Shown piece after piece: positions 1 to 9,244 of a DNA stretch of 64,000 nucleotides. The stretch is from assembly GCF_024494385.1 (NCBI RefSeq), contig NZ_JAEVLT010000001.1, positions 62,001-126,000 on the forward strand, in the 5' to 3' direction. The DNA is from Bacillus sp. EB600 (lineage in GTDB: Bacteria; Bacillota; Bacilli; Bacillales; Cytobacillaceae). The position numbers were made by a program, and so were the translations under genes. The notes beneath the pieces are model-generated. The model made no database searches. It saw nothing but the letters and a program-made list of their open reading frames with translations, and was not told where the DNA came from. How positions within the stretch are numbered: the first letter of the stretch is position 1; every line of letters starts with the position of its first letter.

Positions 1-865
1 CTTCGTTTAGTTTCCTTAGCATCGGATAATCGATCACTTTTTTTGAGCGTTGATAGATCTCAGCCTTTCGTTCGGGAAGCTCTTGGCACAAGGATGCAGC
101 CGAAAAACTTTTTTCCTCATCTTCAAGTTGGATAATAGACTGTGTTGATAATGGAATAACAGCATATACACTTTCATCCTGCTCAGACAGCCCGAGCAAA
201 TGATTAACCGGCCGATCAAGAAATTGATAGCAGACCTTTGTAGTAAAGCCCATTCGCTCCGCAACTTCCAGGCTTTGCCCTATGATCACACCTGCATCCA
301 AGCCTTGTAGACGGTATGAGAAATTATGATATTTATAAAAATTTTTCCAAAATACTGTTGAAACAAACACCGCCGCAAAACAATTGGAAATGTTACAGGT
401 TTTTCCGATACTTCTCTCTAAGTAGGAATCAAAATTACCTTCTCTGATCAAAACAAGGCGGTGATGGAGCGTGGAGTAATGATAAACTCCTTCTGGTATT
501 TCAGACAGCTTTAAATATACATATAGCTCATTAGGATATAGTGCTCCGCCGGAGGGAACAAAGCGGCGAAAGGATTGGGCCACTTTTATATTTGTTTCCG
601 GCGGCATACTGGGGAAAGCCGTTTGGGAATATTGAGTTAGACCGTATACATACCAGAGAAAATGACCAATATTTTCCAGTTTTGGCAGATCAGTAGTATT
701 CTGTCCTTCAATTGATAAAGGAAGTTCGGAAGGTAAAGTGAACTCCTGTAAATCACGATACAATTTATAGGGCAGTGGTGCGTCGTCCCAATCTACCTTC
801 CAATCCTGCGGAAGAATTTTCTCCGGGTCAAAATGCAAATGGTCTAAAAATGTCTCAAAATCCAT
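1..865 (-). CDS. SagB-type dehydrogenase of a TOMM cluster (partial, C-terminus beyond left edge)
   Basis: The open frame runs from an ATG at 863-865 to the left edge without a stop; 288 residues are visible. AGGAGGTG sits just upstream of the ATG. The protein starts MDFETFLDH and carries RRFVPSGGALYPNE at about residues 100-113, the flavin-binding segment of SagB/nitroreductase-fold proteins. In this family the enzyme uses FMN to oxidise azolines to thiazoles or oxazoles on a ribosomal precursor peptide. It follows the YcaO gene after a 22-base gap and ends the visible minus-strand operon 5198 to 1. Family members are longer, so a large C-terminal part should lie outside the window. Function is inferred from the motif and the operon. 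Confidence 0.85.
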   Translation of the reverse strand, partial: MDFETFLDHLHFDPEKILPQDWKVDWDDAPLPYKLYRDLQEFTLPSELPLSIEGQNTTDLPKLENIGHFLWYVYGLTQYSQTAFPSMPPETNIKVAQSFRRFVPSGGALYPNELYVYLKLSEIPEGVYHYSTLHHRLVLIREGNFDSYLERSIGKTCNISNCFAAVFVSTVFWKNFYKYHNFSYRLQGLDAGVIIGQSLEVAERMGFTTKVCYQFLDRPVNHLLGLSEQDESVYAVIPLSTQSIIQLEDEEKSFSAASLCQELPERKAEIYQRSKKVIDYPMLRKLNE

Positions 866-887
866 TTTTCACCTCCTGCTCATCAAT

Positions 888-2828
888 TTAAGGAAACGGA
901 TGCGGATGTTGATTCAGCTGTTCATAGGTTAACGGCCGATTCGTATATCCAAGCTTCATTGGAATATTGAGCACCCGCTCCAGACCTCTTACCCGTGTTA
1001 GGTGGTGTCCAAATGTCATTGGCAGCATTCCTGGAATGAGTACTTTAACGCAATATAGTCCGTTCCGTTTTGTTACAGGCGTGGACTGATCAACAACAAT
1101 AACATCGAGATTTAAGAGGCGAAATCTTTGGAAGAGCTCCTCAAGATCATCCCTCAAATCCTTGTTCCTCGGATGGGGCGGAAATTCCTCGACAAACGTT
1201 CTTAATGGACTGCTTTGGTTCAATAAAAAATTCAGGCGTTCCTCGGCCTCTGGCAGGCCATAGAGCAGTCCATGATCCTCCATCGTTTCGACTGCATACG
1301 GATCATTAAGCATCCGTTCATATTTCAAGCGGTTTTGCTCTAGTTTTTCATCATGGCGGTACATCATCCCAGCAAGTTCAAACAGCGCGCTTTTTACTGC
1401 CTTCACAGGGTCGGGATTTGCCCCAGCGGCACAAATTAGGTTTACTCCCTTCAAATTTCTGTTTTTTGCGATTCCCCAAACGCTTGGAATCTTATGTTCC
1501 ATTGTTGAATTGTAAAGATAAACATCATAGCCCGCCACCTCACGCAGCCGGTCAACCATCAACTCTAATTCTTTATCGTTAGTTGAATAAAGATCAAGTG
1601 GTGGAAGCGGGAGTTGGGCGTACCAGGTTATCAGAAACGAATCCCGTTCCACAACTTCTAAGATTCCATGAAAAATTGCCTCCTCCAAACTCCTCCCTAA
1701 TGCACATCCGTTCGAAGTCTCATAAACAAAGCCCTCTCCATCACCCAAGCTGTAATAAGCGAGTAACTCTGGAACGAGCATCGGACGATTATTTAAAAAG
1801 GAATAGCCCCAGACCCAATTCATTGGCACTTTGGGATCAAAAGCTTTAAACGGAAAATTACTATTCCCGTAACACTTTTTTTCATGTAAACCGACAGATT
1901 CTGGATTCAGTGCTATTGTCTTTACGTTTTGATAGCTATCTCGAACCGTCCGCTTTTTCCCACGGGGCCCAATTCCGCAGTACCGCTCCAGTCCTTCTAA
2001 AATAGCTGTTAGCTCACTTACTTCGTAAGAATGCGATCGGCCTGCGGTTCCCTCATCTGCCCCAAATAGCGGCATATTTACGATGACATCCGCAAACGGC
2101 AAGGAGTTGTCATGGATCATCCCATTAAAAACCCCTGTACGAAGGTCAAGATAGTCTTTGATTAGCACAGATTTCAAGTCTTCGATTGGATGGCAGCGAA
2201 AACTTTCCTCACTAATTTTCGGTCTGGCAGCAAGTTTCATTTCCGCTAATTCTGCAGTATCAGCGGGCAAATGACCACACACGGGGCACTGCGGGTCTGG
2301 CAAAACAAAGTGCCTGGACGTCAGAAGCGTTCGCAAATCGATAATGAACGCATGCTCTTCTATGCATGTAGGTTCACCTTGAAGGAGCCTCTGTACCTCC
2401 CGATTGATCAGAAAGGCCATCTGAGATAAACCGGTCCGCGATGACCATGCGTCTGGCTGCAAACCTTCCGTCAAAGCGAGCTTATTCTGCAGCTCCCACA
2501 TTTCTCTCCTGTAAGGTCCAGTTAGCAAACGCCGCAAGTCGGTACAGGTTGAACATCCAGGCCGATCGGGAAAAGAGAATGGACCGATAATCCCCTCACC
2601 AAACGAAACAAACGCACGGAGCATGGGGATCCCGGCAGACCGAAAAATCTCTTCTGATTTGTGATAGATCGATGGGTGCCAGGTATCATCAAGTATTAGT
2701 ACCAATTCCGATTCGTTTGGAATTTCAGCCAAGCTGCCGTGACGTGTTACCTCAAAATGACTTGACAAGAGTGTTTCGACATAATCCGCTAATAAGCAGG
2801 TCCCTTCAATAAAAATACTGACTGCCAT
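888..2828 (-). CDS. YcaO-domain TOMM cyclodehydratase with N-terminal partner domain
   Basis: 646 residues. The N-terminal part (about 1-225) has two CxxC pairs, C92/C95 (CSTC) and C181/C184 (CPVC), a likely zinc site in an E1-like/leader-binding partner domain. The rest is a YcaO domain: a SNGCALG...E...EVVERDSF stretch near residues 370-400 is the ATP-binding region, and the protein ends in HPHPFP, the PxPxP tail typical of azoline-forming YcaO enzymes. These enzymes use ATP to cyclise Cys/Ser/Thr side chains onto the peptide backbone. The ATG overlaps the stop of the upstream ThiF-like gene by one base (TGATG), which suggests translational coupling. The Cys-rich precursor at 4923-5198 is the obvious substrate. 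Confidence 0.92.
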   Translation of the reverse strand: MAVSIFIEGTCLLADYVETLLSSHFEVTRHGSLAEIPNESELVLILDDTWHPSIYHKSEEIFRSAGIPMLRAFVSFGEGIIGPFSFPDRPGCSTCTDLRRLLTGPYRREMWELQNKLALTEGLQPDAWSSRTGLSQMAFLINREVQRLLQGEPTCIEEHAFIIDLRTLLTSRHFVLPDPQCPVCGHLPADTAELAEMKLAARPKISEESFRCHPIEDLKSVLIKDYLDLRTGVFNGMIHDNSLPFADVIVNMPLFGADEGTAGRSHSYEVSELTAILEGLERYCGIGPRGKKRTVRDSYQNVKTIALNPESVGLHEKKCYGNSNFPFKAFDPKVPMNWVWGYSFLNNRPMLVPELLAYYSLGDGEGFVYETSNGCALGRSLEEAIFHGILEVVERDSFLITWYAQLPLPPLDLYSTNDKELELMVDRLREVAGYDVYLYNSTMEHKIPSVWGIAKNRNLKGVNLICAAGANPDPVKAVKSALFELAGMMYRHDEKLEQNRLKYERMLNDPYAVETMEDHGLLYGLPEAEERLNFLLNQSSPLRTFVEEFPPHPRNKDLRDDLEELFQRFRLLNLDVIVVDQSTPVTKRNGLYCVKVLIPGMLPMTFGHHLTRVRGLERVLNIPMKLGYTNRPLTYEQLNQHPHPFP

Positions 2829-4765
2829 CAGGTTTCCACCTCCTGCAGCAGAACACCAACTACCCTAACAAGCTCCTCCTGTAAAAATGGTTCGAAGCCA
2901 ATGTCATAGACAGCTAATCGTTTGTTGGCTTGATTTATCACCTGAATCGAGGAACGCAGCAGCTCTAATTGCGTTACCTCTTCACATGTAGGAATTTCAA
3001 GTGTTGATTCGTTTAGTTTTAAAAACACGGATCCCTCTGCCACCTTCAGTTCATTTGTTCTCACCTGGTTTTGTGCATCCATAAGTGCTTGCTTTAAGGC
3101 ACTTCTTAACGCCAATGTTGTATTCAAACCCACTTTCGTGTAGTGTTGCCCCTTTGATCTAACCCATATCACAGGGAAGCCAAGTAAATCCTCTTCCATG
3201 CCAATTGCCGGAACTTCATGCAATGTTGTCAAAGCATGAAAATAAAAGCGGCAGCGCTGATCTTCTATCCTTCCCATCTTCAATCGATAGCTTATGCCTC
3301 GCTTTTCTACCGTTCTCTTTCGCAAACACTCCTCTAAATATGCCTGCAGGCCTCGACAGACCGCCTCTTCAACTGATTCTCCCGCTCCAATTCCCAGCAG
3401 TCCCGCTGAACCTTTCACACCAGCTGTAACTTGGCCTTCCATCCATCTTGAAACATACATTTCAATTCCCGCCAGCCCCGCTTCCTTTTGTGCTTCCAAA
3501 TGAGTAAAACCAGAACAGACTTTTTCTGGGAGAAGTTCAGCAGGGCCGTCTGACAGCGGGTCGACCGCTTGAACATAGCACTGCGCAAGCGGAAGCTGTG
3601 ATAGGTTATGCTCCTCCCAAGTGTGAAAAATTCCTGTTTCTTCTGATGTTAACCGTCCAAAAAAGTCCAATAGATTAGGAGGATGTTCGTTACGTTTTAT
3701 GTCTTTATTAAACATTTCATCTAAATCTTCTATCAATCTAGGCGAAACGTCCTTTGCTGCAGATAGTGGGTGGGTTATGAAACTCAACCACTCCCCTTCC
3801 ATTGTCTCCATATTAAGAAAATAAATTTGATTACTCTGATTGGGTGCTGCAACACCTGTTACTTTTTTGAAAAATTCAAACACCGCAACATTTGCCAATA
3901 CTGCAGCGGCTGTTGATGAATTTTTTTGCGGTCGATCCCCTCTTTTTAGTGCGGACTGATGGATGCGGTGCCATGCAGATTCAAAGCAACCATCTGCTTC
4001 CGGAACGACAACTGGACCGGCCAGTCCGACTTGTTCTAAACAAATGGCAGGAATAAATGCCTTTCCTTCTTGTTTGCATATATGATTTAATTCTCTTAGC
4101 TGTTCTATACTTCCATCCTCTGTGACATACAACACCCAATCATAGGGCCTAACTTCTTCCCGCCACAGACATTCCACCCGTTCCTGTTGCAAAAATACTT
4201 CCATTACCTCAACCTCAGAGTCTTTTGTCTTCATATGTTGAACAACATCTTGCAAACGTTCCCGATTTGTTGCAGTAGTATCTAGAAAGATAACATCACA
4301 TTTGGCAATTCCCGATTCAAGTAACGAGGTAATCATCGAAACAGCCATGAATCCCGAGCCAATCACCAATGGCTTGGTCTGCCGGTATTGCTGAAAACGG
4401 CAAGCAGCAGAATCAGTAAAATTTTCAATGAATTCAATTTGGGAAGCATACCTTTCAAGAACAGTTCTGTTTAAGTAATGTGGCCGGTCCTTGCTTAGAT
4501 CGCGGACAAAGCCATTTTTAACCAATGTTTCACTAAGCTCATAGACTCTGTTTCGATAAGGTTCTGTTAATCCTTCAGTCAAGTCGGCCAATGTCTGCTC
4601 ACCATTGAACATTGGCACCAGTTTTTCAATCCATTGATAGATGGTTTGGCCTTCTAATCGGAAGGAGCTCACATTATTTCGAAAATACACCCCGCCATTT
4701 GAATCAGGGACAAAAAATGTATCTCTTTTAACCTTTAGTCTTGATGAAGAATTCAGTATTGTCAT
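2828..4765 (-). CDS. ThiF-like thiazole-containing bacteriocin maturation protein
   Basis: 645 residues, preceded by AAGGAGGC. Residues about 10-90 resemble a PqqD/RRE-type winged-helix peptide-recognition domain. A Rossmann segment VIGSGFMAVSMITSL follows from about residue 134, as in E1/ThiF-like proteins. I see no CxxC zinc pairs, unlike the N-terminal half of the neighbouring YcaO protein. This matches the ThiF-like family that accompanies YcaO and SagB genes in the Bacillus anthracis heterocycloanthracin operon. The probable role is to bind the leader peptide and present the core to the cyclodehydratase. It lies between the precursor and YcaO genes and is coupled to the latter by a one-base overlap. 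Confidence 0.88.
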   Translation of the reverse strand: MTILNSSSRLKVKRDTFFVPDSNGGVYFRNNVSSFRLEGQTIYQWIEKLVPMFNGEQTLADLTEGLTEPYRNRVYELSETLVKNGFVRDLSKDRPHYLNRTVLERYASQIEFIENFTDSAACRFQQYRQTKPLVIGSGFMAVSMITSLLESGIAKCDVIFLDTTATNRERLQDVVQHMKTKDSEVEVMEVFLQQERVECLWREEVRPYDWVLYVTEDGSIEQLRELNHICKQEGKAFIPAICLEQVGLAGPVVVPEADGCFESAWHRIHQSALKRGDRPQKNSSTAAAVLANVAVFEFFKKVTGVAAPNQSNQIYFLNMETMEGEWLSFITHPLSAAKDVSPRLIEDLDEMFNKDIKRNEHPPNLLDFFGRLTSEETGIFHTWEEHNLSQLPLAQCYVQAVDPLSDGPAELLPEKVCSGFTHLEAQKEAGLAGIEMYVSRWMEGQVTAGVKGSAGLLGIGAGESVEEAVCRGLQAYLEECLRKRTVEKRGISYRLKMGRIEDQRCRFYFHALTTLHEVPAIGMEEDLLGFPVIWVRSKGQHYTKVGLNTTLALRSALKQALMDAQNQVRTNELKVAEGSVFLKLNESTLEIPTCEEVTQLELLRSSIQVINQANKRLAVYDIGFEPFLQEELVRVVGVLLQEVET

Positions 4766-4885
4766 TCAAAGCCTCCTTAAAAAATCGTGCCTATTTAACC
4801 ACTAACATTTTATGTAAAAGTACTTGTCCAATATGATAAAAAGAAGCCGACAATGAAAAGGAGCTATAAATTTCTAACAAAATCA

Positions 4886-4914
4886 TACCCCTGCAAACAA
4901 TTCAAGCAGGGGTA
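4886..4914 (-). terminator. hairpin between TOMM precursor and maturation genes (attenuator)
   Basis: A perfect 9-bp inverted repeat (TACCCCTGC / GCAGGGGTA) with an 11-base loop lies just after the precursor stop codon. On the minus strand only a broken T-rich stretch (TGATTTTGTT) follows, so it should be a partial terminator or 3' stabiliser, giving more precursor mRNA than enzyme mRNA. Confidence 0.6.
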
Positions 4915-4922
4915 CTTTCTTT

Positions 4923-5198
4923 TTAGATAAAGCCGATGCCTAAACCGAAACAGCCAAAGCCAAATCCCACACAACCGAAGCAGCCACCACAGCCACCACA
5001 GCCACCACAGCCACCACAACCGAAGCAGCCACCACAGCGGAATCCTCCACAGCGGAACCCGCCACAACCAAATCCACAACGTCCACAGCGCCGAATGTCT
5101 GCTCCAAGTTGTTGGCTCATCGGATCCATAGGAATTAGCTCACCAGCATGATATTGATCCATCCCCAACATTTGTAATTCATTTTGAAAATTTTGCAT
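4923..5198 (-). CDS. heterocycloanthracin/sonorensin-type thiazole peptide precursor
   Basis: 91 residues. The leader is about the first 37 residues (starts MQNFQNELQML, acidic and amphipathic). The core then consists of Cys, Gly and Phe in CGG/CFG steps with 13 cysteines and a hydrophobic end (GLGIGFI). Such Cys-Gly repeats are substrates for thiazole formation by the neighbouring YcaO/ThiF/SagB proteins. The ATG at 5196-5198 has GGGGAGGTA upstream. The CGG-type repeat produces low-complexity frames on both strands, which are shadows. The product is predicted to be an antibacterial peptide by family; activity cannot be read from sequence. Confidence 0.9.
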   Translation of the reverse strand: MQNFQNELQMLGMDQYHAGELIPMDPMSQQLGADIRRCGRCGFGCGGFRCGGFRCGGCFGCGGCGGCGGCGGCFGCVGFGFGCFGLGIGFI

Positions 5199-5410
5199 GT
5201 GTACCTCCCCTTTATCATTTACTTTTAACTAAATAAACCCACACCCGAAGGAGAGTAGAACTAAGGTAATTTGTTAGTTAATTTTCATTAGGAACAAAAA
5301 ATACCACGTGTACTCTCTTCAACAATATATTTTTAAGATTAGGTCGTTGTTACTGAATGAAGCGCCTATTTATTTGGGTGAGCACTTCTATGTAAGAAAA
5401 TGTTTTAAAA

Positions 5411-5437
5411 ATAAGAAAAGCTGCCACAGTGGCAGCT
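5411..5437 (-). terminator. intrinsic terminator after the 111-residue unknown gene
   Basis: Inverted repeat AGCTGCCAC/GTGGCAGCT (5419-5437), followed on the minus strand by TTTTCTTATTTTT. It separates the unknown gene 5464-5799 from the TOMM operon, so the precursor should have its own promoter between 5199 and 5410. Confidence 0.85.
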
Positions 5438-5463
5438 CCGAACTACTAACAGACAAGACTCTG

Positions 5464-5799
5464 CTAATCATTACCATTCATTTTGCTAAGCATATAACAG
5501 GCTCCATCCTCAGCAAAATATAAAAATTTACCACTTTCCACATTAAAATTAACCTCATTTTTGTCATAAATCAGCTGTGCTTCCTGGACAAATTGTTCAA
5601 CTAATTCAATCGGTGGATCAAGGATGATATCCTGCCATTTATTTGTTATGACAAATCCTTTTGGATTCCTTCTTCTTTTGGGTTTTAGCTCAGCAGTCCA
5701 TGTCCCGTTAAGAAGGACCGTACTTGCGGTTATATGCGTCTTCCTGTTTTGGATCGACCAAATTTTCCGGCAATTGCATCGATGTATTTTGCACTTCAT
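5464..5799 (-). CDS. conserved-looking hypothetical protein, 111 aa
   Basis: I do not recognise the family. The N-terminus has a Cys/His cluster (MKCKIHRCNC) that could bind a metal. The middle is basic (KPKRRRNPKG) and the C-terminal half is acidic and amphipathic. No signal peptide or membrane segment is visible. It is transcribed toward the TOMM operon but is closed off by its own terminator, so co-transcription with the precursor is unlikely. Confidence 0.6.
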   Translation of the reverse strand: MKCKIHRCNCRKIWSIQNRKTHITASTVLLNGTWTAELKPKRRRNPKGFVITNKWQDIILDPPIELVEQFVQEAQLIYDKNEVNFNVESGKFLYFAEDGACYMLSKMNGND

Positions 5800-5964
5800 T
5801 TTCCCACACCCCTTTCACTAAAGTAAGAAAGGACTATGGTAATTCTATTCACCAAGCATTCAATTTATTTTGAAAATTAAACGTACATTGAAACGGCATT
5901 TTGTATGTTTTCGGCTTTTTCCATTTGTCTGGCCTTTGTACTAGATTCTTGAAAATAGAGAATA

Positions 5965-6228
5965 CTAGGATTGGAGCTTTCCACTAGAAATGGAATTAGA
6001 TACCCACGGAAGCCAAACCTGACCGATTTGCTTTTCCCAATCAATCGGATCCGTAATGGTTTTTTGTTTTACAGGTTTTTGTATGACCTTAAGCGTAGAC
6101 TTCTCAGGCATGATTTCCACCGTTTGGCCAGACTTTAAAGACTGAATCATTTGCTTTAACTCAAAAGCTTCACGGCCCAATTCATCGATCCGTTTTTCGA
6201 GTTCTTCAATAGTTTGGTTTTCGTTCAC
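5965..6228 (-). CDS. small coiled-coil hypothetical protein (GTG start), 87 aa
   Basis: A GTG at 6226-6228 preceded by AAGGAG at 5-base spacing is a better start than the upstream in-frame codon at 6282. The product begins MNENQTIEELEKRIDELGREAFELKQ, a strong heptad-type coiled coil, followed by a basic Pro/Lys linker (VIQKPVKQK) and a Trp-containing tail. No known domain recognised. It is divergent from the lysozyme gene at 6487. Confidence 0.6.
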   Translation of the reverse strand: MNENQTIEELEKRIDELGREAFELKQMIQSLKSGQTVEIMPEKSTLKVIQKPVKQKTITDPIDWEKQIGQVWLPWVSNSISSGKLQS

Positions 6229-6486
6229 TTTATCTCCTTCTTTTCTCAGAACTTTGTTTATTTTCAAAGAGATTCTAACCAAATTATCCCAAAAATTTCA
6301 CTTCTTGTATACTCTTTCCATCCAACCTCCAACTTGTTTTGTTTTATCCTTTACTAACTACTTGGCATGATTTGCTTCAATGGCTAGAAAATTACATTTC
6401 TGAAATTTTCCAAGTAATTTTGGTACTTGCTAGCTTGTTTGGATTATACTATCCTTAAAGTAAATGAATTTAGGAGAATCGTAGAA

Positions 6487-7146
6487 GTGAAAAAACGAAG
6501 ACGGAAAAAAGCGAATGCCAGCTTCGTCGTGCTACTGTTGCTTCTAGGTACCTTTTTGCTCATAATAGCCCTTTCCAATATGCAGTTTGGTACACCCCCG
6601 GTGAAGTCTGATCCGTTTACAAACGTGAAAAAATATCGTTCATCCATTCATAATGAATTAGCTAAATATCATTTAGAAAATTACACTACTGTCTTAGTGG
6701 CGTTAATGCAGCAGGAAAGTCATGGTAAAGGAGGAGATCCTATGCAGGCTTCTGAATCGGCTGGATTTCCTCGAAATACCATAACTGATCCGAGCAAAAG
6801 CATTCAGCTTGGCGTTAAACACTTTCAGCGGATTCTTGCATATGGTCAACAAAAAAATGTCGATTTTGCCACGATTATTCAAGCTTACAATATGGGAAAA
6901 GGATATATTGACTACGTTGCGCAGCACGGCGGCAAACACAGTGAAGAGTTAGCACAAAATTTCTCTCTACTCCAAGTCCAAAAAGCACCTAATCTTTATA
7001 CTTGCCAGGGAGATAAAAAAAATTTCCGATACCCATACTGTTATGGTGATTTTACATACAGTACGAAGGTAACGAAAAATATTCAATCGTTAACGGCAAG
7101 TGTGCCGGTCGTTGGAAACAAAAAAACAACCAATCAATCCTTTTAG
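6487..7146 (+). CDS. membrane-anchored lysozyme-like muramidase
   Basis: 219 residues from a GTG at 6487 with AGGAG ten bases upstream; the frame extends upstream but without a ribosome site. A basic stretch (KKRRRKK) and one hydrophobic segment (about residues 12-30) give an N-in membrane anchor. The outer domain contains ALMQQESHGKGGDPMQASES, with the likely catalytic Glu in QQES, then IIQAYNMGKGYIDYV, both characteristic of the bacterial lysozyme-like (CwlT N-domain) family that cleaves peptidoglycan glycan strands. It stands alone, with a terminator directly after. Role in wall turnover or sporulation is inferred. Confidence 0.85.
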   Translation: MKKRRRKKANASFVVLLLLLGTFLLIIALSNMQFGTPPVKSDPFTNVKKYRSSIHNELAKYHLENYTTVLVALMQQESHGKGGDPMQASESAGFPRNTITDPSKSIQLGVKHFQRILAYGQQKNVDFATIIQAYNMGKGYIDYVAQHGGKHSEELAQNFSLLQVQKAPNLYTCQGDKKNFRYPYCYGDFTYSTKVTKNIQSLTASVPVVGNKKTTNQSF

Positions 7147-7167
7147 GATGACTCGGTTGTTTTTTTA
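7124..7167 (+). terminator. terminator of the lysozyme gene
   Basis: ACAACC (7127-7132) pairs with GGTTGT (7155-7160), followed by seven T. The stem begins inside the end of the coding region. Confidence 0.75.
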
Positions 7168-7223
7168 CGGTTAAGAAAGTTTTCTTTTTCAAATCCACGG
7201 AAAATGCAGTAAATCAAACATCA

Positions 7224-9050
7224 CTATTCCTTTAAATGAAATGGAACAGTTGACACGACTACATTTTTTCGCATAAGAAGGTAGGCACGAATAAGTATGC
7301 TTGTCTGGTTATGGAGAATGTTTTGCCACCTTTTTTTAGTAATAAACTGTGGTATTAAAACGGTAACACTATAATTCGATTCATTTGCCTTGTGTTCTAC
7401 CGTATCGATAAACTTCATTAACGGATTGAGGATACTACGGTAATAGGACTGTAACGTGACTAAGCGAACATCGGGCTGCCATTTTTTCCATTTTTCCTCA
7501 AAGATTTTTTCATCCTCCCGCTCAAAGGAAACGTAAACGGCAATCATTTGATCAGGTGATAGCGATTTAGCATAATTTAAAGAATTTTCGACAACGTGTG
7601 TCATACCCGCTACAGGAACAATGATAATATTTCCCTTAATCGGTTTAAGTTGTTTGCAATTTGATAAACTTAGTTGCTTTCCTACTTTTAGATAATGTTT
7701 TCTTATTTGGTGAAAAATAATGACTAGCAGTGGTAAAAAGATAAGCACAGGCCATACTTGCCCAAATTTAGTGATAAAGAAAATCATCATCACAATAAAA
7801 CTAATTAAAGCTCCAATTAAATTAGTGATTAGCTTTACGAGCCAACCAGGTGGCTTTTCACGGATCCATTTGACCAGCATCCCTGTCTGGGCTAATGTAA
7901 ATGGAATAAACACACCGACTGCATAAAGAGGAATTAAATGTTCCGTTCGACCTTTAAAGCCAATAATTAATAATATCGAAGCAATGGCCAGAAAGAGTAT
8001 TCCATTTGAGTATCCCAATCGATCTCCTCTAATGGTAAACATTCGTGCAATATATTTGTCTTTTGCAAGGTTAACAGCCAGCAATGGAAACGCTGAATAA
8101 CCTGTATTCGCAGCCAGAACTAAAATTAACGCGGTTGTCCCTTGAATAAAGAAGTAAACATAGTTCCTTCCAAATGTTTGCGAAGCAATCTGAGAAACGA
8201 CTGTTTCATCTGCTCTAGGGGCGATTCCGTAATAATACGCTAAATAAACAATCCCTGAAAATAGAACAGCCAGTAAACATCCCATCGCAATTAACGTCTT
8301 CGCTGCATTATTCGGTGCGGGGCTTTTGAAATTAGGAATCGCATTTGAAATTGCTTCAACCCCTGTTAAAGCTGAGCAACCTGATGCGAACGCCTTTAAC
8401 AGCAAAAATAGACTAATTCCGGCAACAGGTGTTCCAATAGCCGGGTGTGCGGCTGCCGGAACATGACCTGTAAGAATATGATATAAGCCAACTACAATTA
8501 AAATAAATAAGGCCAAGACAAATAAATAAACAGGATACGCAAGTATTGAAGCTGACTCCGTTATCCCTCTTAGGTTTAAAATGGTAATAACAACAACCAG
8601 CAAGCTCGCAATCACTACATTGTAAGGAAGTAAATTAGGAAAGGCAGATGTAATTGCATCGGTTCCTGCCGAGACACTAACAGCAACGGTTAAGATGTAA
8701 TCCACCAGCAGGGATCCACCTGCAACCAAACCGGGATTTTCTCCTAGGTTTTCTTTAGATACAACATAAGCCCCGCCCCCATGAGGATAAGCAAAAATTA
8801 TTTGCCGATAGGATAAAATAAGGGCAATCAATAAAATAAGGACGCCAATCGCAATTGGAAGAGAGTACCAAAGTGCTGTTGCACCTATTGTCACTAATAC
8901 AAGCAGAACCTGTTCTGGACCATATGCCACCGATGATAAAGCATCAGAAGAGAGGATTGCCAAAGCTTTTGTTTTGTTAAGCTTTTGATCTCCTAATTCG
9001 GTTGATTTTAAAGGACGACCGATTAAAAATCTTTTAACTGCAGAAAACAC
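7224..9050 (-). CDS. kimA: KimA-type high-affinity potassium importer (APC superfamily)
   Basis: 608 residues from a GTG at 9048-9050 (GGTGGTGA just upstream), close to the 607 residues of B. subtilis KimA (YdaO). From that start the product reads FSAVKRFLIGRPLKS, and then ALAILSSDALSSVAYGPEQ, a segment typical of KimA. About twelve hydrophobic segments are followed by a cytosolic C-terminal domain (from about residue 460) with the alternating beta/alpha pattern of these transporters. KimA is a K+/H+ symporter inhibited by c-di-AMP. The ydaO riboswitch in its leader (9245-9395) supports both identity and regulation: high c-di-AMP, meaning ample K+, should stop transcription. The frame opens further upstream to 9149, without a ribosome site. 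Confidence 0.9.
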   Translation of the reverse strand: MFSAVKRFLIGRPLKSTELGDQKLNKTKALAILSSDALSSVAYGPEQVLLVLVTIGATALWYSLPIAIGVLILLIALILSYRQIIFAYPHGGGAYVVSKENLGENPGLVAGGSLLVDYILTVAVSVSAGTDAITSAFPNLLPYNVVIASLLVVVITILNLRGITESASILAYPVYLFVLALFILIVVGLYHILTGHVPAAAHPAIGTPVAGISLFLLLKAFASGCSALTGVEAISNAIPNFKSPAPNNAAKTLIAMGCLLAVLFSGIVYLAYYYGIAPRADETVVSQIASQTFGRNYVYFFIQGTTALILVLAANTGYSAFPLLAVNLAKDKYIARMFTIRGDRLGYSNGILFLAIASILLIIGFKGRTEHLIPLYAVGVFIPFTLAQTGMLVKWIREKPPGWLVKLITNLIGALISFIVMMIFFITKFGQVWPVLIFLPLLVIIFHQIRKHYLKVGKQLSLSNCKQLKPIKGNIIIVPVAGMTHVVENSLNYAKSLSPDQMIAVYVSFEREDEKIFEEKWKKWQPDVRLVTLQSYYRSILNPLMKFIDTVEHKANESNYSVTVLIPQFITKKRWQNILHNQTSILIRAYLLMRKNVVVSTVPFHLKE

Positions 9051-9196
9051 AATGTCACCACCAAAACTCATTATTTCTTTTTTACTAGCCAATTCAGTTT
9101 TAAAAATGAACGTGCATAAACGATTCTTAATTCTTTTTAGCTTACCCACTTTCTTAAAGGCAAATCAAAGATCTAAGTTGGATTTTCTGTTAACAA

Positions 9197-9235
9197 CAAA
9201 AAAATCCACACGGCAAAGAGAATAGCCCTGTGGAC
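9197..9235 (-). terminator. riboswitch expression-platform terminator of kimA
   Basis: TCCACAGGG...CCGTGTGGA stem (9205-9234) followed on the minus strand by seven T. It directly follows the ydaO aptamer, as expected for a transcription-OFF switch. Confidence 0.85.
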
Positions 9236-9244
9236 TTTCAGTAA

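Noticed and set aside
3205-3503. Plus-strand ORFs inside the ThiF-like gene
   Set aside because: Antisense shadows with no ribosome site or recognisable product.
4864-5151. Trp-rich and Pro/Gln-rich ORFs over the TOMM precursor
   Set aside because: They are other-frame readings of the Cys-Gly codon repeat; neither has a ribosome site, and the precursor frame has one.
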